A stretch of DNA of 64,000 nucleotides from an uncultured Eubacteriales bacterium. Its GTDB lineage: Bacteria; Bacillota; Clostridia; Oscillospirales; Oscillospiraceae. Each line of letters opens with the position of its first letter. The first letter of the stretch is position 1. The DNA is taken from NCBI GenBank assembly GCA_900313925.1, contig OMTF01000027.1:1-64000 (forward strand), read 5' to 3'. The translations under genes and the position numbers were made by a program. Under the pieces are notes generated by a model. It made no database searches. It was not told where the DNA came from and saw only the letters and a list, made by a program, of their open reading frames with translations. Shown here one piece after another: positions 1 to 7,789 of the stretch.

Positions 1-333
1 ATGTAGAACGATGAAGGCGGGCTGACACATTTAACTCCGGGCGTGGTGTCCCAATCAGAAATTACGTCAGACCAATCACCTTCATCATAAAGAAAGAGCA
101 GAGACTGTAAAAGCCTCTACTCATATATTAAGAATCGGAATTCCCGCCGGATCGGTTGTCTGGCGTCGGCCGCAATGGTATTATTATTCCAACTCCTGCA
201 GCAGACCGCCGGAAGACAGGCGAACCGGCGCTCCAGCGCAAGGCGATAAGACACTCATTCAGTTTAGATCGCCGAAATTGCCTTTTCAAGGGCTTTTCCG
301 GGAGGAATACTATACATCGGGAAGTGGAATAAA
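1..333. other. Intergenic or gene-edge region with no recognised gene
   Basis: No product could be recognised on either strand. One plus-strand frame stays open from about position 35 into ruvX, but it has no convincing start codon or ribosome binding site and no familiar motif. It may be the degraded tail of a neighbouring locus to the left of the window. Confidence 0.4.
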
Positions 334-753
334 ATGCGGGTTATGGGGATCGATTACGGGGATGAACGCATCGGTCTTGCGGTTTCCGATCCGACCGGAA
401 CGCTCGTTGGGGATGCCTGGACGTTGAAAGAATGGGATATGGACCGGGCGGCGGTGGAGATTGCCGGAGAGGCGGAGGCACGCCATGTTGAGAGGCTGGT
501 TCTGGGACTGCCTCGCAACATGGACGGAACAGAGGGGCCTCGATGCGAGAAAACCCGCCGATTCGCGGAAAAACTTGAAAAAGCTTCCGGACTGCCGGTT
601 CTTTTCTGGGATGAGCGCAGAAGTTCTGTGGAGGCGCACGCGATTCTTCATGCCAACGGAAAGAAGGAGCGGAAGCACCGCGCTACAGTGGATGCCGTAG
701 CGGCTTCTCTTATTCTGGAAGGCTATTTAGGCAGCGCGGAGGGGAAAAATTAG
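334..753 (+). CDS. ruvX: Putative pre-16S rRNA nuclease / Holliday junction resolvase-like protein
   Basis: The 139-residue product belongs to the YqgF/RuvX family of RNase H-fold nucleases, which process the 5' end of 16S rRNA and were first described as Holliday junction resolvases. The acidic active-site motifs are visible: the N-terminal DYGDERIGLAVSD segment, the LGLPRNMDGTEG motif in the middle, the WDERRSS segment and the C-terminal VDAVAAS segment. Length is typical of the family. The ATG at 334 is used because the protein starts directly with the first conserved strand. The gene converges on proS. A short GC-rich hairpin lies just after its stop codon. Confidence 0.93.
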   Translation: MRVMGIDYGDERIGLAVSDPTGTLVGDAWTLKEWDMDRAAVEIAGEAEARHVERLVLGLPRNMDGTEGPRCEKTRRFAEKLEKASGLPVLFWDERRSSVEAHAILHANGKKERKHRATVDAVAASLILEGYLGSAEGKN

Positions 754-760
754 GCGAAAG

Positions 761-781
761 GAGGCCCGTAAGGCCTCCTAA
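761..781. terminator. Hairpin between convergent ruvX and proS
   Basis: The arms AGGAGGCC and GGCCTCCT form a short perfect hairpin just after the ruvX stop. On the minus strand it is followed after a few bases by a short T tract, so it may serve as a weak terminator for proS and perhaps both genes. Confidence 0.4.
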
Positions 782-858
782 TCCATATAAACAGAGTATA
801 TAAGTCTCTTTAATTTCCAGAAAATCACAGCCATTTCCTTGGCGCGGATATCCGCACG

Positions 859-2295
859 TCAATAAGCGATTCCCCAGTAAATCATTTCTTTCGCCGGCCT
901 TCCGCAGATGGGGCAGACCTCTCCCAGGCGTTCCTGCGCAAAGGGGATGCACCGGGAAGACATGCCGGTTTTTTCCTTCATGGCTTCTTCACATTCAGGA
1001 TCTCCGCACCACATGGTTTTAATGAAGCCACCGTGCTCGTCCAGCAGATGCTTTGCTTCTTCCGGCGTCTGCGCCGCAAAGATATGATTGTCAAGATTTT
1101 CCTTGGCGCGGGCATAAAGATTTTCCTGAATTCGGTCCAGCAGTGCAGGCAGCTCATGCTCCAGGCGATCCAGAGGGATCTCTGTTTTTTCGCCGGTGTC
1201 CCGGCGAACGGCAGTTGCGGCATTTTTTTCAATATCCCGAGGACCGAGCTCCAGACGAACCGGAACGCCTTTCATTTCCCACTGGGCACACTTCCAGCCA
1301 AGAGAATTGTCAGACAGGTCGATCTTTACTCTCCGTCCCGCTTTTTGCAGCCGTTCCTGCAAGGCCAGTGCAGCTTCTGTGACGCCGGGCTTATGCTGTG
1401 CGACGGGAACCACAATAATTTCTATAGGGGCGATCTTTGGAGGAACGACTAGGCCGGAATTGTCTCCGTGCGTCATAATAAACCCGCCGATGGTTCTTGT
1501 GGAAAAGCCCCAGCTTGTCTGGAACGGGTAAGCGAGTTTGTTTTCCCTGTCTGTGTAGGTGATATTGAAAGCCCGCGTGAAGCCATCCCCAAAATAATGG
1601 CTGGTGGCGGATTGCAGGGCCTTATGGTCATGCATCATGCATTCCAGCGTATAGGTCTGCTCGGCGCCGGCGAACTTTTCACTTTCCGTTTTCTGCCCCC
1701 GAATCACGGGCATCGCCAGCATTGTTTCACAGCAATCCGCGTACACTTCCAGCATCTGCCGCGTTTCTTCCATAGCTTCTTCCGCCGTCGCATGGATTGT
1801 ATGGCCTTCCTGCCAGAGAAATTCTCTGCCACGGAGGAGCGGGCGAGTTGTTTTTTCCCAGCGCAGGACCGAGCACCATTGATTGTATTTCATTGGCAGA
1901 TCCCGCCAGGAATGCAGAACATGACTCCAGTGCTCGCAGAAAAGCGTCTCGGACGTCGGCCGGATGCAGAGACGCTCCGCCAGGGGTTCTTCGCCGCCTG
2001 TAGTGACCCAGGCGCATTCCGGGGCAAATCCCTTCACATGATCCTTCTCTTTCTGCAAAAGGCTTTCGGGGATCAAAAGAGGCATAGCCACATTTTCATG
2101 CCCCAGTTCCTTAAACCGGCCGTCCAGATACTGCATGATATTCTCCCAGATCGCATAACCATACGGCCGCATAATATAAAAGCCCTTGACACCGGAATAG
2201 TCTACCAGCTCTGCTTTTACGCAGATATCCGTAAACCACTGGGCAAAGTCCGCTTCCATGTCTGTAATCTGCTCAACCTTTTTATCTTTCGCCAT
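859..2295 (-). CDS. proS: Prolyl-tRNA synthetase, eukaryote/archaeal type
   Basis: This 478-residue class II synthetase charges tRNA(Pro) with proline. It is the short form without the bacterial editing insertion. Class II features are seen in the IMRPYGYAIWENI region (motif 1), the RWEKTTRPLLRGREF region (motif 2) and the HGDNSGLVVPPKIAP region, followed by the anticodon-binding domain. The C-terminal extension carries paired cysteines (a CGDPEC segment and a CPIC segment) and ends in a Tyr, typical of this ProRS class. The ATG at 2295 follows a good AAAGGAG site. A near-consensus promoter lies about 90 bases upstream. No T-box is visible in the short leader. Confidence 0.96.
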   Translation of the reverse strand: MAKDKKVEQITDMEADFAQWFTDICVKAELVDYSGVKGFYIMRPYGYAIWENIMQYLDGRFKELGHENVAMPLLIPESLLQKEKDHVKGFAPECAWVTTGGEEPLAERLCIRPTSETLFCEHWSHVLHSWRDLPMKYNQWCSVLRWEKTTRPLLRGREFLWQEGHTIHATAEEAMEETRQMLEVYADCCETMLAMPVIRGQKTESEKFAGAEQTYTLECMMHDHKALQSATSHYFGDGFTRAFNITYTDRENKLAYPFQTSWGFSTRTIGGFIMTHGDNSGLVVPPKIAPIEIIVVPVAQHKPGVTEAALALQERLQKAGRRVKIDLSDNSLGWKCAQWEMKGVPVRLELGPRDIEKNAATAVRRDTGEKTEIPLDRLEHELPALLDRIQENLYARAKENLDNHIFAAQTPEEAKHLLDEHGGFIKTMWCGDPECEEAMKEKTGMSSRCIPFAQERLGEVCPICGRPAKEMIYWGIAY

Positions 2296-2384
2296 CTCTC
2301 TGCTCCTTTACGTATTGCGCAGGAATCCTTGCGCCTCATCCCCATAAACGGCGCAGAACGGCCGCACGGGAGAAAGGCGATCAA

Positions 2385-2413
2385 ATTATATGCAATCTGC
2401 CCTGCAACGTCAA
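2385..2413 (-). promoter_or_regulatory. Predicted sigma-A promoter of proS
   Basis: On the minus strand the -35 box TTGACG (2413-2408) and the -10 box TATAAT (2390-2385) are separated by 17 bases. The promoter faces proS and leaves a leader of roughly 80 bases. Confidence 0.7.
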
Positions 2414-2476
2414 TTAGAAAAGCTATCTGCGCAGACAGGCGGCTTCCTGCTTTAAGGAAAATTAACATTCTTTACC

Positions 2477-2506
2477 TTGATCTGCCTGCAATCTCTGTCA
2501 TATAAT
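2477..2506 (+). promoter_or_regulatory. Predicted promoter of the HAAS membrane-protein operon
   Basis: TTGATC (2477-2482) and TATAAT (2501-2506) are separated by 18 bases and face the gene that starts at 2557. It is divergent from the proS promoter. Confidence 0.5.
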
Positions 2507-2556
2507 CTATTGGCTATTTAATAAATTGGTAGAAGCGCCATATGGTCTGAAATGAG

Positions 2557-3861
2557 GTGACGTATATCAACAGCAAGCACAAGTTTCTGGTCGAACTTTC
2601 CAAGTTTCTCACCTTTCTGACACCAGAGGAAAAAGCACAGGTTCTCGATCAATTCGAGAAAATTTTTGCCTGTGCCCCCAGTGAGGAAGATGTCCTGACT
2701 GCACTTGGCTCGCCAGTAAAAACTACAGTCAACTTGTCGCGTGCGTACACCGCCGGCGGCATTGAGGCGGCCCTTTCCTGCTGTGAAGACATGGCGGGCA
2801 TCGATATTTCATCCTACAATGCAGAGAATTACCGTCCGGAAACGGAAAAGATCCCGGACGAACTGATTGACTCTGTGCATGAAGCTGCCGTCGCAGCGGT
2901 GGAGCAGGGCGGACGTGATCCGGAATTGGAGAGCAAGGTTTCCGACGTCGTCCGGAACGCGAAGAAAAACGAGGAAGCCCGTCAGGAATTGAACTCCGCG
3001 GATTTCACTCCTTTCGTCCCCGCAGCGGAGTCAATGCCGGCTTCCGGGGAAGAGGGCGGCCTAGCGGACGAGGAGAAACAGCCCGAAATGTCGCAGCCGG
3101 ATTCGGAAGCGGGATTAATTTCCGAAGAAAAAGCGGACGAAACGCGGGCAGTCGAAGCGGAGGAACAGGACGAAGAAATTCTGCCCGCTTTGCAACCGGA
3201 CGCGGAGACCGAGGGAACCGAAACGCCGGTTTCGCAGGAAACCCGGACGCTTGATTTCATGCCGGAATATCCGACAGAACCTCCGGCGACGCCGCCATCC
3301 GAAGAAGACGGAGCGGAAGCGGGCTGGTATACCGGCTCCGACGCCCGCGAAAAAGACACGGCGGACAGCGAGGAAGTTACCCCTCTGCTGGATATGGATG
3401 CAACGCGCCCGATTCAATCGCTTTCATCTAAAGGGCAGATGGCGGACCGAGAAAACAACGACGGTATTTCCGAATTATTTGATACACTGGAAGCCAGGGA
3501 AGAGGAGACTCCGGAGACCGTTTCAAAGGCAAAATGGCTTCTTCTCATTCTATATATTATCATTGCAATTCCTGTCGGAATCGTAGCCATTGCGCTCTGC
3601 CTTGCCATTGCAGCGTGCCTGCTTGGGCTCTGCGCCTGCGCCATTACGGCCGGCGTGATTGCGACACGGATTATTTTCGGCGGACTTGCGCTGTTTTCCG
3701 ATATCCTAATGGCAATTGGCTTTGCCTTGGCAGGCTACGCGCTGGGAATTTTCCTTTTCATATTCGCTATCTGGTTTGCTTACGAGGGAATCAGCTGGCT
3801 GATCAGCAGCATCATTGCTCTCGGAGGGAAATGGTGCTTTAAGGAGGTACCGGTAGAATGA
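2557..3861 (+). CDS. HAAS/DUF1700-like membrane protein with a long acidic linker
   Basis: The N-terminal 60 or so residues (FLVELSKFLTFLTPEEKAQV, then LGSP and a helical segment) match the HAAS signalling domain found in DUF1700 proteins, as far as can be judged by eye. A long acidic, Glu/Pro-rich, probably disordered stretch follows (about residues 95-320). The C-terminal 110 residues are strongly hydrophobic and contain about four membrane segments. DUF1700 proteins usually lack such a long acidic insert. HAAS proteins often sit beside a PadR regulator; none is next to this gene. The start is a GTG: no upstream in-frame alternative exists, and the next ATG would cut the HAAS domain. The stop overlaps the start of the next gene, so the two are probably co-translated. 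Function unknown; a role in sensing or envelope stress is only a guess. Confidence 0.7.
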   Translation: MTYINSKHKFLVELSKFLTFLTPEEKAQVLDQFEKIFACAPSEEDVLTALGSPVKTTVNLSRAYTAGGIEAALSCCEDMAGIDISSYNAENYRPETEKIPDELIDSVHEAAVAAVEQGGRDPELESKVSDVVRNAKKNEEARQELNSADFTPFVPAAESMPASGEEGGLADEEKQPEMSQPDSEAGLISEEKADETRAVEAEEQDEEILPALQPDAETEGTETPVSQETRTLDFMPEYPTEPPATPPSEEDGAEAGWYTGSDAREKDTADSEEVTPLLDMDATRPIQSLSSKGQMADRENNDGISELFDTLEAREEETPETVSKAKWLLLILYIIIAIPVGIVAIALCLAIAACLLGLCACAITAGVIATRIIFGGLALFSDILMAIGFALAGYALGIFLFIFAIWFAYEGISWLISSIIALGGKWCFKEVPVE

Positions 3862-4064
3862 AAGCAGTTCTTCGTATAGCATCCATTGTCTGCGCGGCGC
3901 TCCTGGTGCTGGGCATCGTCTGCTTTGCCATCGGTCTTATCTCCGGCGGAAGCATCAGCCACTTGGTGGAAACCGTATACAGCAATTATAATGTGGATTA
4001 CTACGTGAAAGCCTTCAATGACGCTGTGAACTATTTTGCAACTTTATGGGGCGCGATTTTCTGA
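3858..4064 (+). CDS. Small single-pass membrane protein
   Basis: This 68-residue protein starts within the last codons of the HAAS gene (ATGA overlap) behind an AAGGAGG site, so it is probably translated in step with it. An N-terminal hydrophobic segment (about residues 8-28) gives one membrane span or an uncleaved signal. The remainder is polar and Tyr/Asn-rich. In related DUF1700 operons a DUF4097 surface protein often follows, and this could be the short remains or a replacement of such a partner, but no DUF4097 signature is visible. The DNA after its stop is decayed. Confidence 0.6.
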   Translation: MKAVLRIASIVCAALLVLGIVCFAIGLISGGSISHLVETVYSNYNVDYYVKAFNDAVNYFATLWGAIF

Positions 4065-4165
4065 CGGCGCCAATGCCGCAACGTGTAAAGTGACATTCGG
4101 CGTAACGAACAGCAGCGACAATTGCCTCATTGCAGAAGAGGCAATAACAAAGGACGGCGAGGGAC

Positions 4166-4348
4166 GCGTGGAGTGGCATCACAGTTGTCAACGCGAAGGC
4201 AAAGGATGGGACGTTCAGGTCGAACAATCCCGGCAAGCCGGCATAAATACCGGAGACAGTTTTCCCCCTGACACCGTGTGCAGTACTGCTTGCGACAGCC
4301 AGCATTCTTCTGCTCCGGCTTCTCTGCCTAACCAGAGCATATAATTAA
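4166..4348 (+). pseudogene. Remnant of a sortase-anchored surface protein (C-terminal sorting signal)
   Basis: One frame, read from about 4169 to 4346 and broken by a single TAA at 4244, gives a passage that reads like a cell-wall surface protein tail: GITVVNAKAKDGTFRSNNPG, then IPET, then a hydrophobic stretch LTPCAVLLATASILLLRLL and a short tail with Arg. This is the usual layout of an LPXTG-like sorting signal. The neighbouring frame reads INTGDSF over the expected TGDS position, so small indels near a run of five C (4264-4268) have probably shifted the frame. No start codon or intact N-terminal part is present. The identification rests on pattern only. Confidence 0.42.
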
Positions 4349-4736
4349 GAACAGAAAGAGGTATGTCTTTTCAGGGCATACTGGGAGCGTCGCTCTGCGG
4401 CGCTCTGTTTCGTTATAGGGACTCTTTTATTTTGGCTTTCGAAATACCCTAGTATAAAGGGGATAATGCCCTCAGCAGGATTCTTGTGATACGAACGTTT
4501 ATCGATGGCTCTTCTTTTCGCGAAAGTGATATTCATTAGATTTGACTGACGATAATCTTGAAGAGGTGGAATATTCGCTTCTGAAGAATCCGTAAGCGGC
4601 TGATATCATTGAAGGAACGGGCTGGCTGCGGAGCGAACGGAGCGGAATTTCGCTTCCGCGCTGTTCCGCACGGCTATATTTCTACGGTGGAATTGGGAAA
4701 CGCGCTTTCCGTCAGCCGTCCGGCTCTTGCCGGCTG
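4349..4736. other. Decayed intergenic DNA, possibly including a sortase remnant
   Basis: No intact gene is seen. A GAAAGAG site and an ATG near 4363 open a short frame that stops after about 29 codons. In one frame from about 4550 the codons read LEEVEYSLLKNP, a stop, then ADIIEGTGWL, which resembles the region of class C sortases before their catalytic His. With the sorting-signal remnant directly upstream, this may be what is left of a surface-protein/sortase pair. The call is weak. Confidence 0.3.
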
Positions 4737-5489
4737 TTATGCGTTAAGAAAACGCGAAAGAAATTCCTTCGTTTCCGGCCGTTTCGGGCAGGAAAACAGT
4801 TCCTTCGGCGCTCCCTGCTCCCAAAGAACGCCGTCCTTCATGAAAGCGACAAACGTGGAAACGTCTCGAGCAAACGCCATTTCATGTGTTACGACCAGCA
4901 TGGTCATTCCGTCTGAAGCAAGGGATTTCATGACCTGAAGAACTTCCCCGACCATTTCCGGATCCAATGCCGACGTAGGTTCATCAAACAGCAGCACTTC
5001 CGGATCCATCGCCAGGGCTCGAGCAATCGCCACCCTCTGCTTCTGACCACCGGAGATCTGCCGGGGCTTTGCGTTGATGTACGGCAGCATGCCGACCCTT
5101 TCCAGATATTTTCGCGCGGTTTGATCAGCATCCTGCTTATTCTTCTTAAGGACGTGCACCTGACCAACAACGCAGTTTTCAAGGACAGTCATATTGTTGA
5201 ACAGATTGAAGGATTGGAAGACCATCCCCACCTGAGCACGATAGGTGGACGCGTTGAAACTGCGATTCAGGATGTTTTTTCCATGAAAAAGAATTTCTCC
5301 CGACGTCGGCAGTTCCAGAAGATTTGTGCACCGAAGCAGCGTCGATTTGCCGGATCCGGAAGCTCCGATGATGCTGATGACATCTCCCTTGTTTACTTTG
5401 AAATCAATATCCCGCAGAACCACATTGGAGCCGAAGGCCTTTGACAGGTGCCGGATTTCCAGGATGTTTTCCGCATTCGCTTCGTTCAT
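4737..5489 (-). CDS. Polar amino-acid (probably lysine) ABC transporter ATP-binding protein
   Basis: This 250-residue ATPase of the GlnQ/HisP family powers import of a polar amino acid. Walker [10 protein letters not shown], the Q-loop VFQSFNLF, the ABC signature ISGGQKQR, Walker [13 protein letters not shown] and the switch His in VVTHEM are all present. It is the last gene of the three-gene operon led by the binding protein, and its start overlaps the permease stop by four bases. The riboswitch upstream of the operon points to lysine as substrate. That is an inference from regulation, since the ATPase itself does not set specificity. Confidence 0.93.
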   Translation of the reverse strand: MNEANAENILEIRHLSKAFGSNVVLRDIDFKVNKGDVISIIGASGSGKSTLLRCTNLLELPTSGEILFHGKNILNRSFNASTYRAQVGMVFQSFNLFNNMTVLENCVVGQVHVLKKNKQDADQTARKYLERVGMLPYINAKPRQISGGQKQRVAIARALAMDPEVLLFDEPTSALDPEMVGEVLQVMKSLASDGMTMLVVTHEMAFARDVSTFVAFMKDGVLWEQGAPKELFSCPKRPETKEFLSRFLNA

Positions 5490-6328
5490 TGCTTTCCCTC
5501 CCTGTCTGCATCTCGGCTGTGCTCATTAAACATATCATCGGCACTTCCGGGGAAGCTTACCATCCCGCTCGTATACGCAAGAGAATCCGTCGTGGCAAGA
5601 TCGTAATTTGCCGGGCCGTCCAATTTTCTTTCCCACCAGCGCAGAAGCCGGGAGCAAACGAACGTCATGACCAGGTAAATCGCCATGGCGATACTCATGG
5701 CTTCAAAATACCAGTAGTATGTACCGGCATTCTGTTTTGCGACATAGAACAGCTCGATGGTGCCGATGACGCTAAGGACGGAAGAATCCTTGATATTGAT
5801 AATCAGGTTGTTTCCTATCTGCGGAATAATATTTCGCAGAGCCTGAGGAAATACTACATAGAGCATCGTCTGAAAGTGCGTCATGCCGATTGCCCGGGCA
5901 CCTTCGGTCTGCCCGATATCGACAGAAAGAACCCCGCCGCGAACGGTTTCCGCCATGTAGGCGCCCGTGTTTATGGACACAATCACAAAGGCGGCGGTCC
6001 ACATGCCCATATGCAGATTCAGGTACTGCATCGCTCCGAAGTAAATAAACATCGCCTGCACCATCATGGGTGTTCCGCGGAATACTTCCACGTAGATACT
6101 CAGAATGATGCGAACGAAGCGCAGAAGAATTTTCTTCAGGGGAGGATCGTTTTTCGCGATGGGAATCGTCTGCACGATGCCGACCAGAAAGCCGATGAGA
6201 CAGCCAAAAAAGGTGCCTACGAGGGCAATGACAAGGGTTTTTCCGGCGCCTTGCAGAAAAGACGATCCGTATTTGGAAAGAAGGTAGGAGATCCGACCCC
6301 AGTAATCGGTCGGTAAAGAGGATGTCAT
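5486..6328 (-). CDS. Polar amino-acid (probably lysine) ABC transporter permease
   Basis: A HisM-type permease of 280 residues with about five membrane helices. It carries the EAA loop that contacts the ATPase ([20 protein letters not shown], then [15 protein letters not shown]), which is characteristic of the polar amino-acid uptake family. It lies between the binding protein and the ATPase genes and overlaps the ATPase start. Only one permease gene is present, so it most likely works as a homodimer. The C-terminal tail after the last helix is longer than usual and hydrophilic. A long perfect hairpin lies between this gene and the binding-protein gene. Confidence 0.92.
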   Translation of the reverse strand: MTSSLPTDYWGRISYLLSKYGSSFLQGAGKTLVIALVGTFFGCLIGFLVGIVQTIPIAKNDPPLKKILLRFVRIILSIYVEVFRGTPMMVQAMFIYFGAMQYLNLHMGMWTAAFVIVSINTGAYMAETVRGGVLSVDIGQTEGARAIGMTHFQTMLYVVFPQALRNIIPQIGNNLIINIKDSSVLSVIGTIELFYVAKQNAGTYYWYFEAMSIAMAIYLVMTFVCSRLLRWWERKLDGPANYDLATTDSLAYTSGMVSFPGSADDMFNEHSRDADREGKQ

Positions 6329-6373
6329 GAAGCATAAACCCCTTTCGGATTTAACTGAAACTGAGGAAAGGCA

Positions 6374-6414
6374 CAGGCATTCGAAGCACGCGGAAAGCGT
6401 GCTTCGAACACCTG
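6374..6414 (-). repeat. Long stable intercistronic hairpin
   Basis: TTCGAAGCACGC (6380-6391) and GCGTGCTTCGAA (6397-6408) form a perfect 12-bp stem with a five-base loop. The stem is extended by CAGG/CCTG after a small internal loop. It lies between the binding-protein stop and the permease start without a T tract, so it more likely protects the upstream message from decay than terminates it. This is a common way to make more binding protein than permease. Confidence 0.6.
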
Positions 6415-6429
6415 AACGAAGTTTCGGAT

Positions 6430-7329
6430 TTACTCGCTCAGAGGCTGAACGGAAATCGCATCATTCATAAGGCTGGTGAAGTCGTCCCGGGTTAGGCTGC
6501 TGAGGACGGAATTGCATTTCTCCACCAATTCCGAGTTCCCTTTCTGGATGGAAATGCCGATGTTGACATCGCTGTCATCGAATGCGAAGTTATCGTCGCT
6601 GCCGGTGAAGTCCAGCATTACAAGATCCGGATAGGCGACGCAGGCGGCGAGCGCAGTCGGCTGATCGGTTACCACGAGATCGCAGGCGCCCGATTCCAGA
6701 CTGACGAGCATGGCCGGAGCGGTTTCCTGCGCAGCAAGGATGTTTGCATTTTCAATCTGCGGCAGGAATTTATCGTACCAGACCGTGTTGATCTGACTTG
6801 TGCAGGTAGCGCCGGCAAGACCGGAAAGGCCGGTCGCAGAGGCATAGGAACTATCCTTTTTTGTCAGCGTTACAATGCTTGCATAGTAGTAAGGTTCCGA
6901 GAAATCCATGGTCTCTTCCCGCTCGGGCGTGATCGACTGTCCGCAAATTCCGCAGTCAATGGCACCGGACTGCACGGCCATCGGGATCGAGTCCCAATCC
7001 ATTTTGTGCACTTCCAGTGTCCAGCCATTGGCTTCGCAGATTTTTTTCGCCATCATAACGTCGTAGCCATTGGCGTATTCGTTGCTTTCATAAATGGGAA
7101 CGGCACCATTGGAATCATCGGACTGTGTCCAGTTGTACGGTGCGTATGCGCACTCCATGCCGACGCGCAGAATACCGGTTGTCAGCACGGAATCGGCTGC
7201 GGCGGTGCTGGCAGAGGCGTCCGGAGAGGCAGAGGCATTCGATTCGGATGTGGAGCCGCAGGCGCTGAGAGCAAGAACAAGGCTGAGCGCCAGCATGAGA
7301 ACCACAAATCTCTTTAAGCTGTTTTTCAT
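6430..7329 (-). CDS. Polar amino-acid (probably lysine) ABC transporter substrate-binding lipoprotein
   Basis: The 299-residue product has a lipoprotein signal peptide ending in the lipobox LSACGS, so it should be anchored to the outer face of the membrane. A short Ser/Ala-rich linker follows, then a family 3 solute-binding fold, with the pattern LRVGMECAYAPYNWTQ, later GYDVMMAKKI and CGICGQSITPEREETMDFSE. It is the first gene of the operon (binding protein, permease, ATPase). Lysine as substrate is inferred from the lysine riboswitch in the leader. The ATG at 7329 follows a GGAGGAG site. Confidence 0.93.
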   Translation of the reverse strand: MKNSLKRFVVLMLALSLVLALSACGSTSESNASASPDASASTAAADSVLTTGILRVGMECAYAPYNWTQSDDSNGAVPIYESNEYANGYDVMMAKKICEANGWTLEVHKMDWDSIPMAVQSGAIDCGICGQSITPEREETMDFSEPYYYASIVTLTKKDSSYASATGLSGLAGATCTSQINTVWYDKFLPQIENANILAAQETAPAMLVSLESGACDLVVTDQPTALAACVAYPDLVMLDFTGSDDNFAFDDSDVNIGISIQKGNSELVEKCNSVLSSLTRDDFTSLMNDAISVQPLSE

Positions 7330-7378
7330 TTGTTTCTCCTCCTACGAATTGATACGGAGCTGCAGAGGCAGCAGACAA

Positions 7379-7419
7379 AAATCCATAAAAAATCCATGAG
7401 TTCGATGAAGAACTCATGG
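7379..7419 (-). terminator. Intrinsic terminator of the lysine riboswitch expression platform
   Basis: On the minus strand CCATGAGTT and AACTCATGG (7419-7394) form a nine-bp stem followed by two T-rich runs. It lies between the riboswitch and the first gene, exactly where a transcription-attenuating platform is expected. Lysine binding would favour this terminator. Confidence 0.85.
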
Positions 7420-7474
7420 TGAATAAAATCTTCCAAACAGATATCCGGAATTTCTGATACGGAATCATTATTAG

Positions 7475-7638
7475 GCATCATAGCGCTTCATCGAAATGAC
7501 AGTCCGCCGGATATTCTCCGACGACCCAGGCAATTCCGGAAACAGGAACTCCGAAACCCTTCGGCGGTTGTCCCTTTCACTTCCGCGCTTCCAGACGCTT
7601 AAGCGAAGCTACTTATGGCAATCGCACCTCTATCATGC
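7475..7638 (-). promoter_or_regulatory. Lysine riboswitch (L-box)
   Basis: Read on the minus strand, the leader opens with GATAGAGGTGCG, followed by an AGTAG segment, a GAAAGGG segment, GCCGAAGG and a distal GGACTGTCA block. These are the conserved core elements of the lysine riboswitch in order. The outer P1 helix is formed by GCATGATAG at the 5' end and CTATGATGC at the 3' end with one mismatch. A consensus promoter lies just upstream and an intrinsic terminator just downstream. High lysine should switch the ABC importer off. This identifies the transporter as one for lysine, possibly also other basic amino acids. Confidence 0.9.
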
Positions 7639-7654
7639 ATTTTCAGTTTGACTC

Positions 7655-7683
7655 ATTATACGTTTCCCTGAAGAAATGTCAAC
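7655..7683 (-). promoter_or_regulatory. Consensus sigma-A promoter of the lysine riboswitch operon
   Basis: TTGACA (7683-7678) and TATAAT (7660-7655) on the minus strand are both perfect consensus boxes with a 17-base spacer. The start point would fall just before the riboswitch. Confidence 0.9.
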
Positions 7684-7789
7684 AGGACCTGGAAAAAATA
7701 GTGAAACTCTTACGAAAAACTTTGAAAAGGCGGCCCGCTTTCTGCAACTAATGACAAAAAGCGGACCGCAATAGAGCGCGGTTTTCTGC

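Noticed and set aside
35-333. Open plus-strand frame running into ruvX
   Set aside because: No start codon with a ribosome site and no recognisable sequence; may be chance or the end of an unknown gene.
4609-4938. Plus-strand frame overlapping the lysine ABC ATPase
   Set aside because: Most of it is antisense to the ATPase gene; no independent features.
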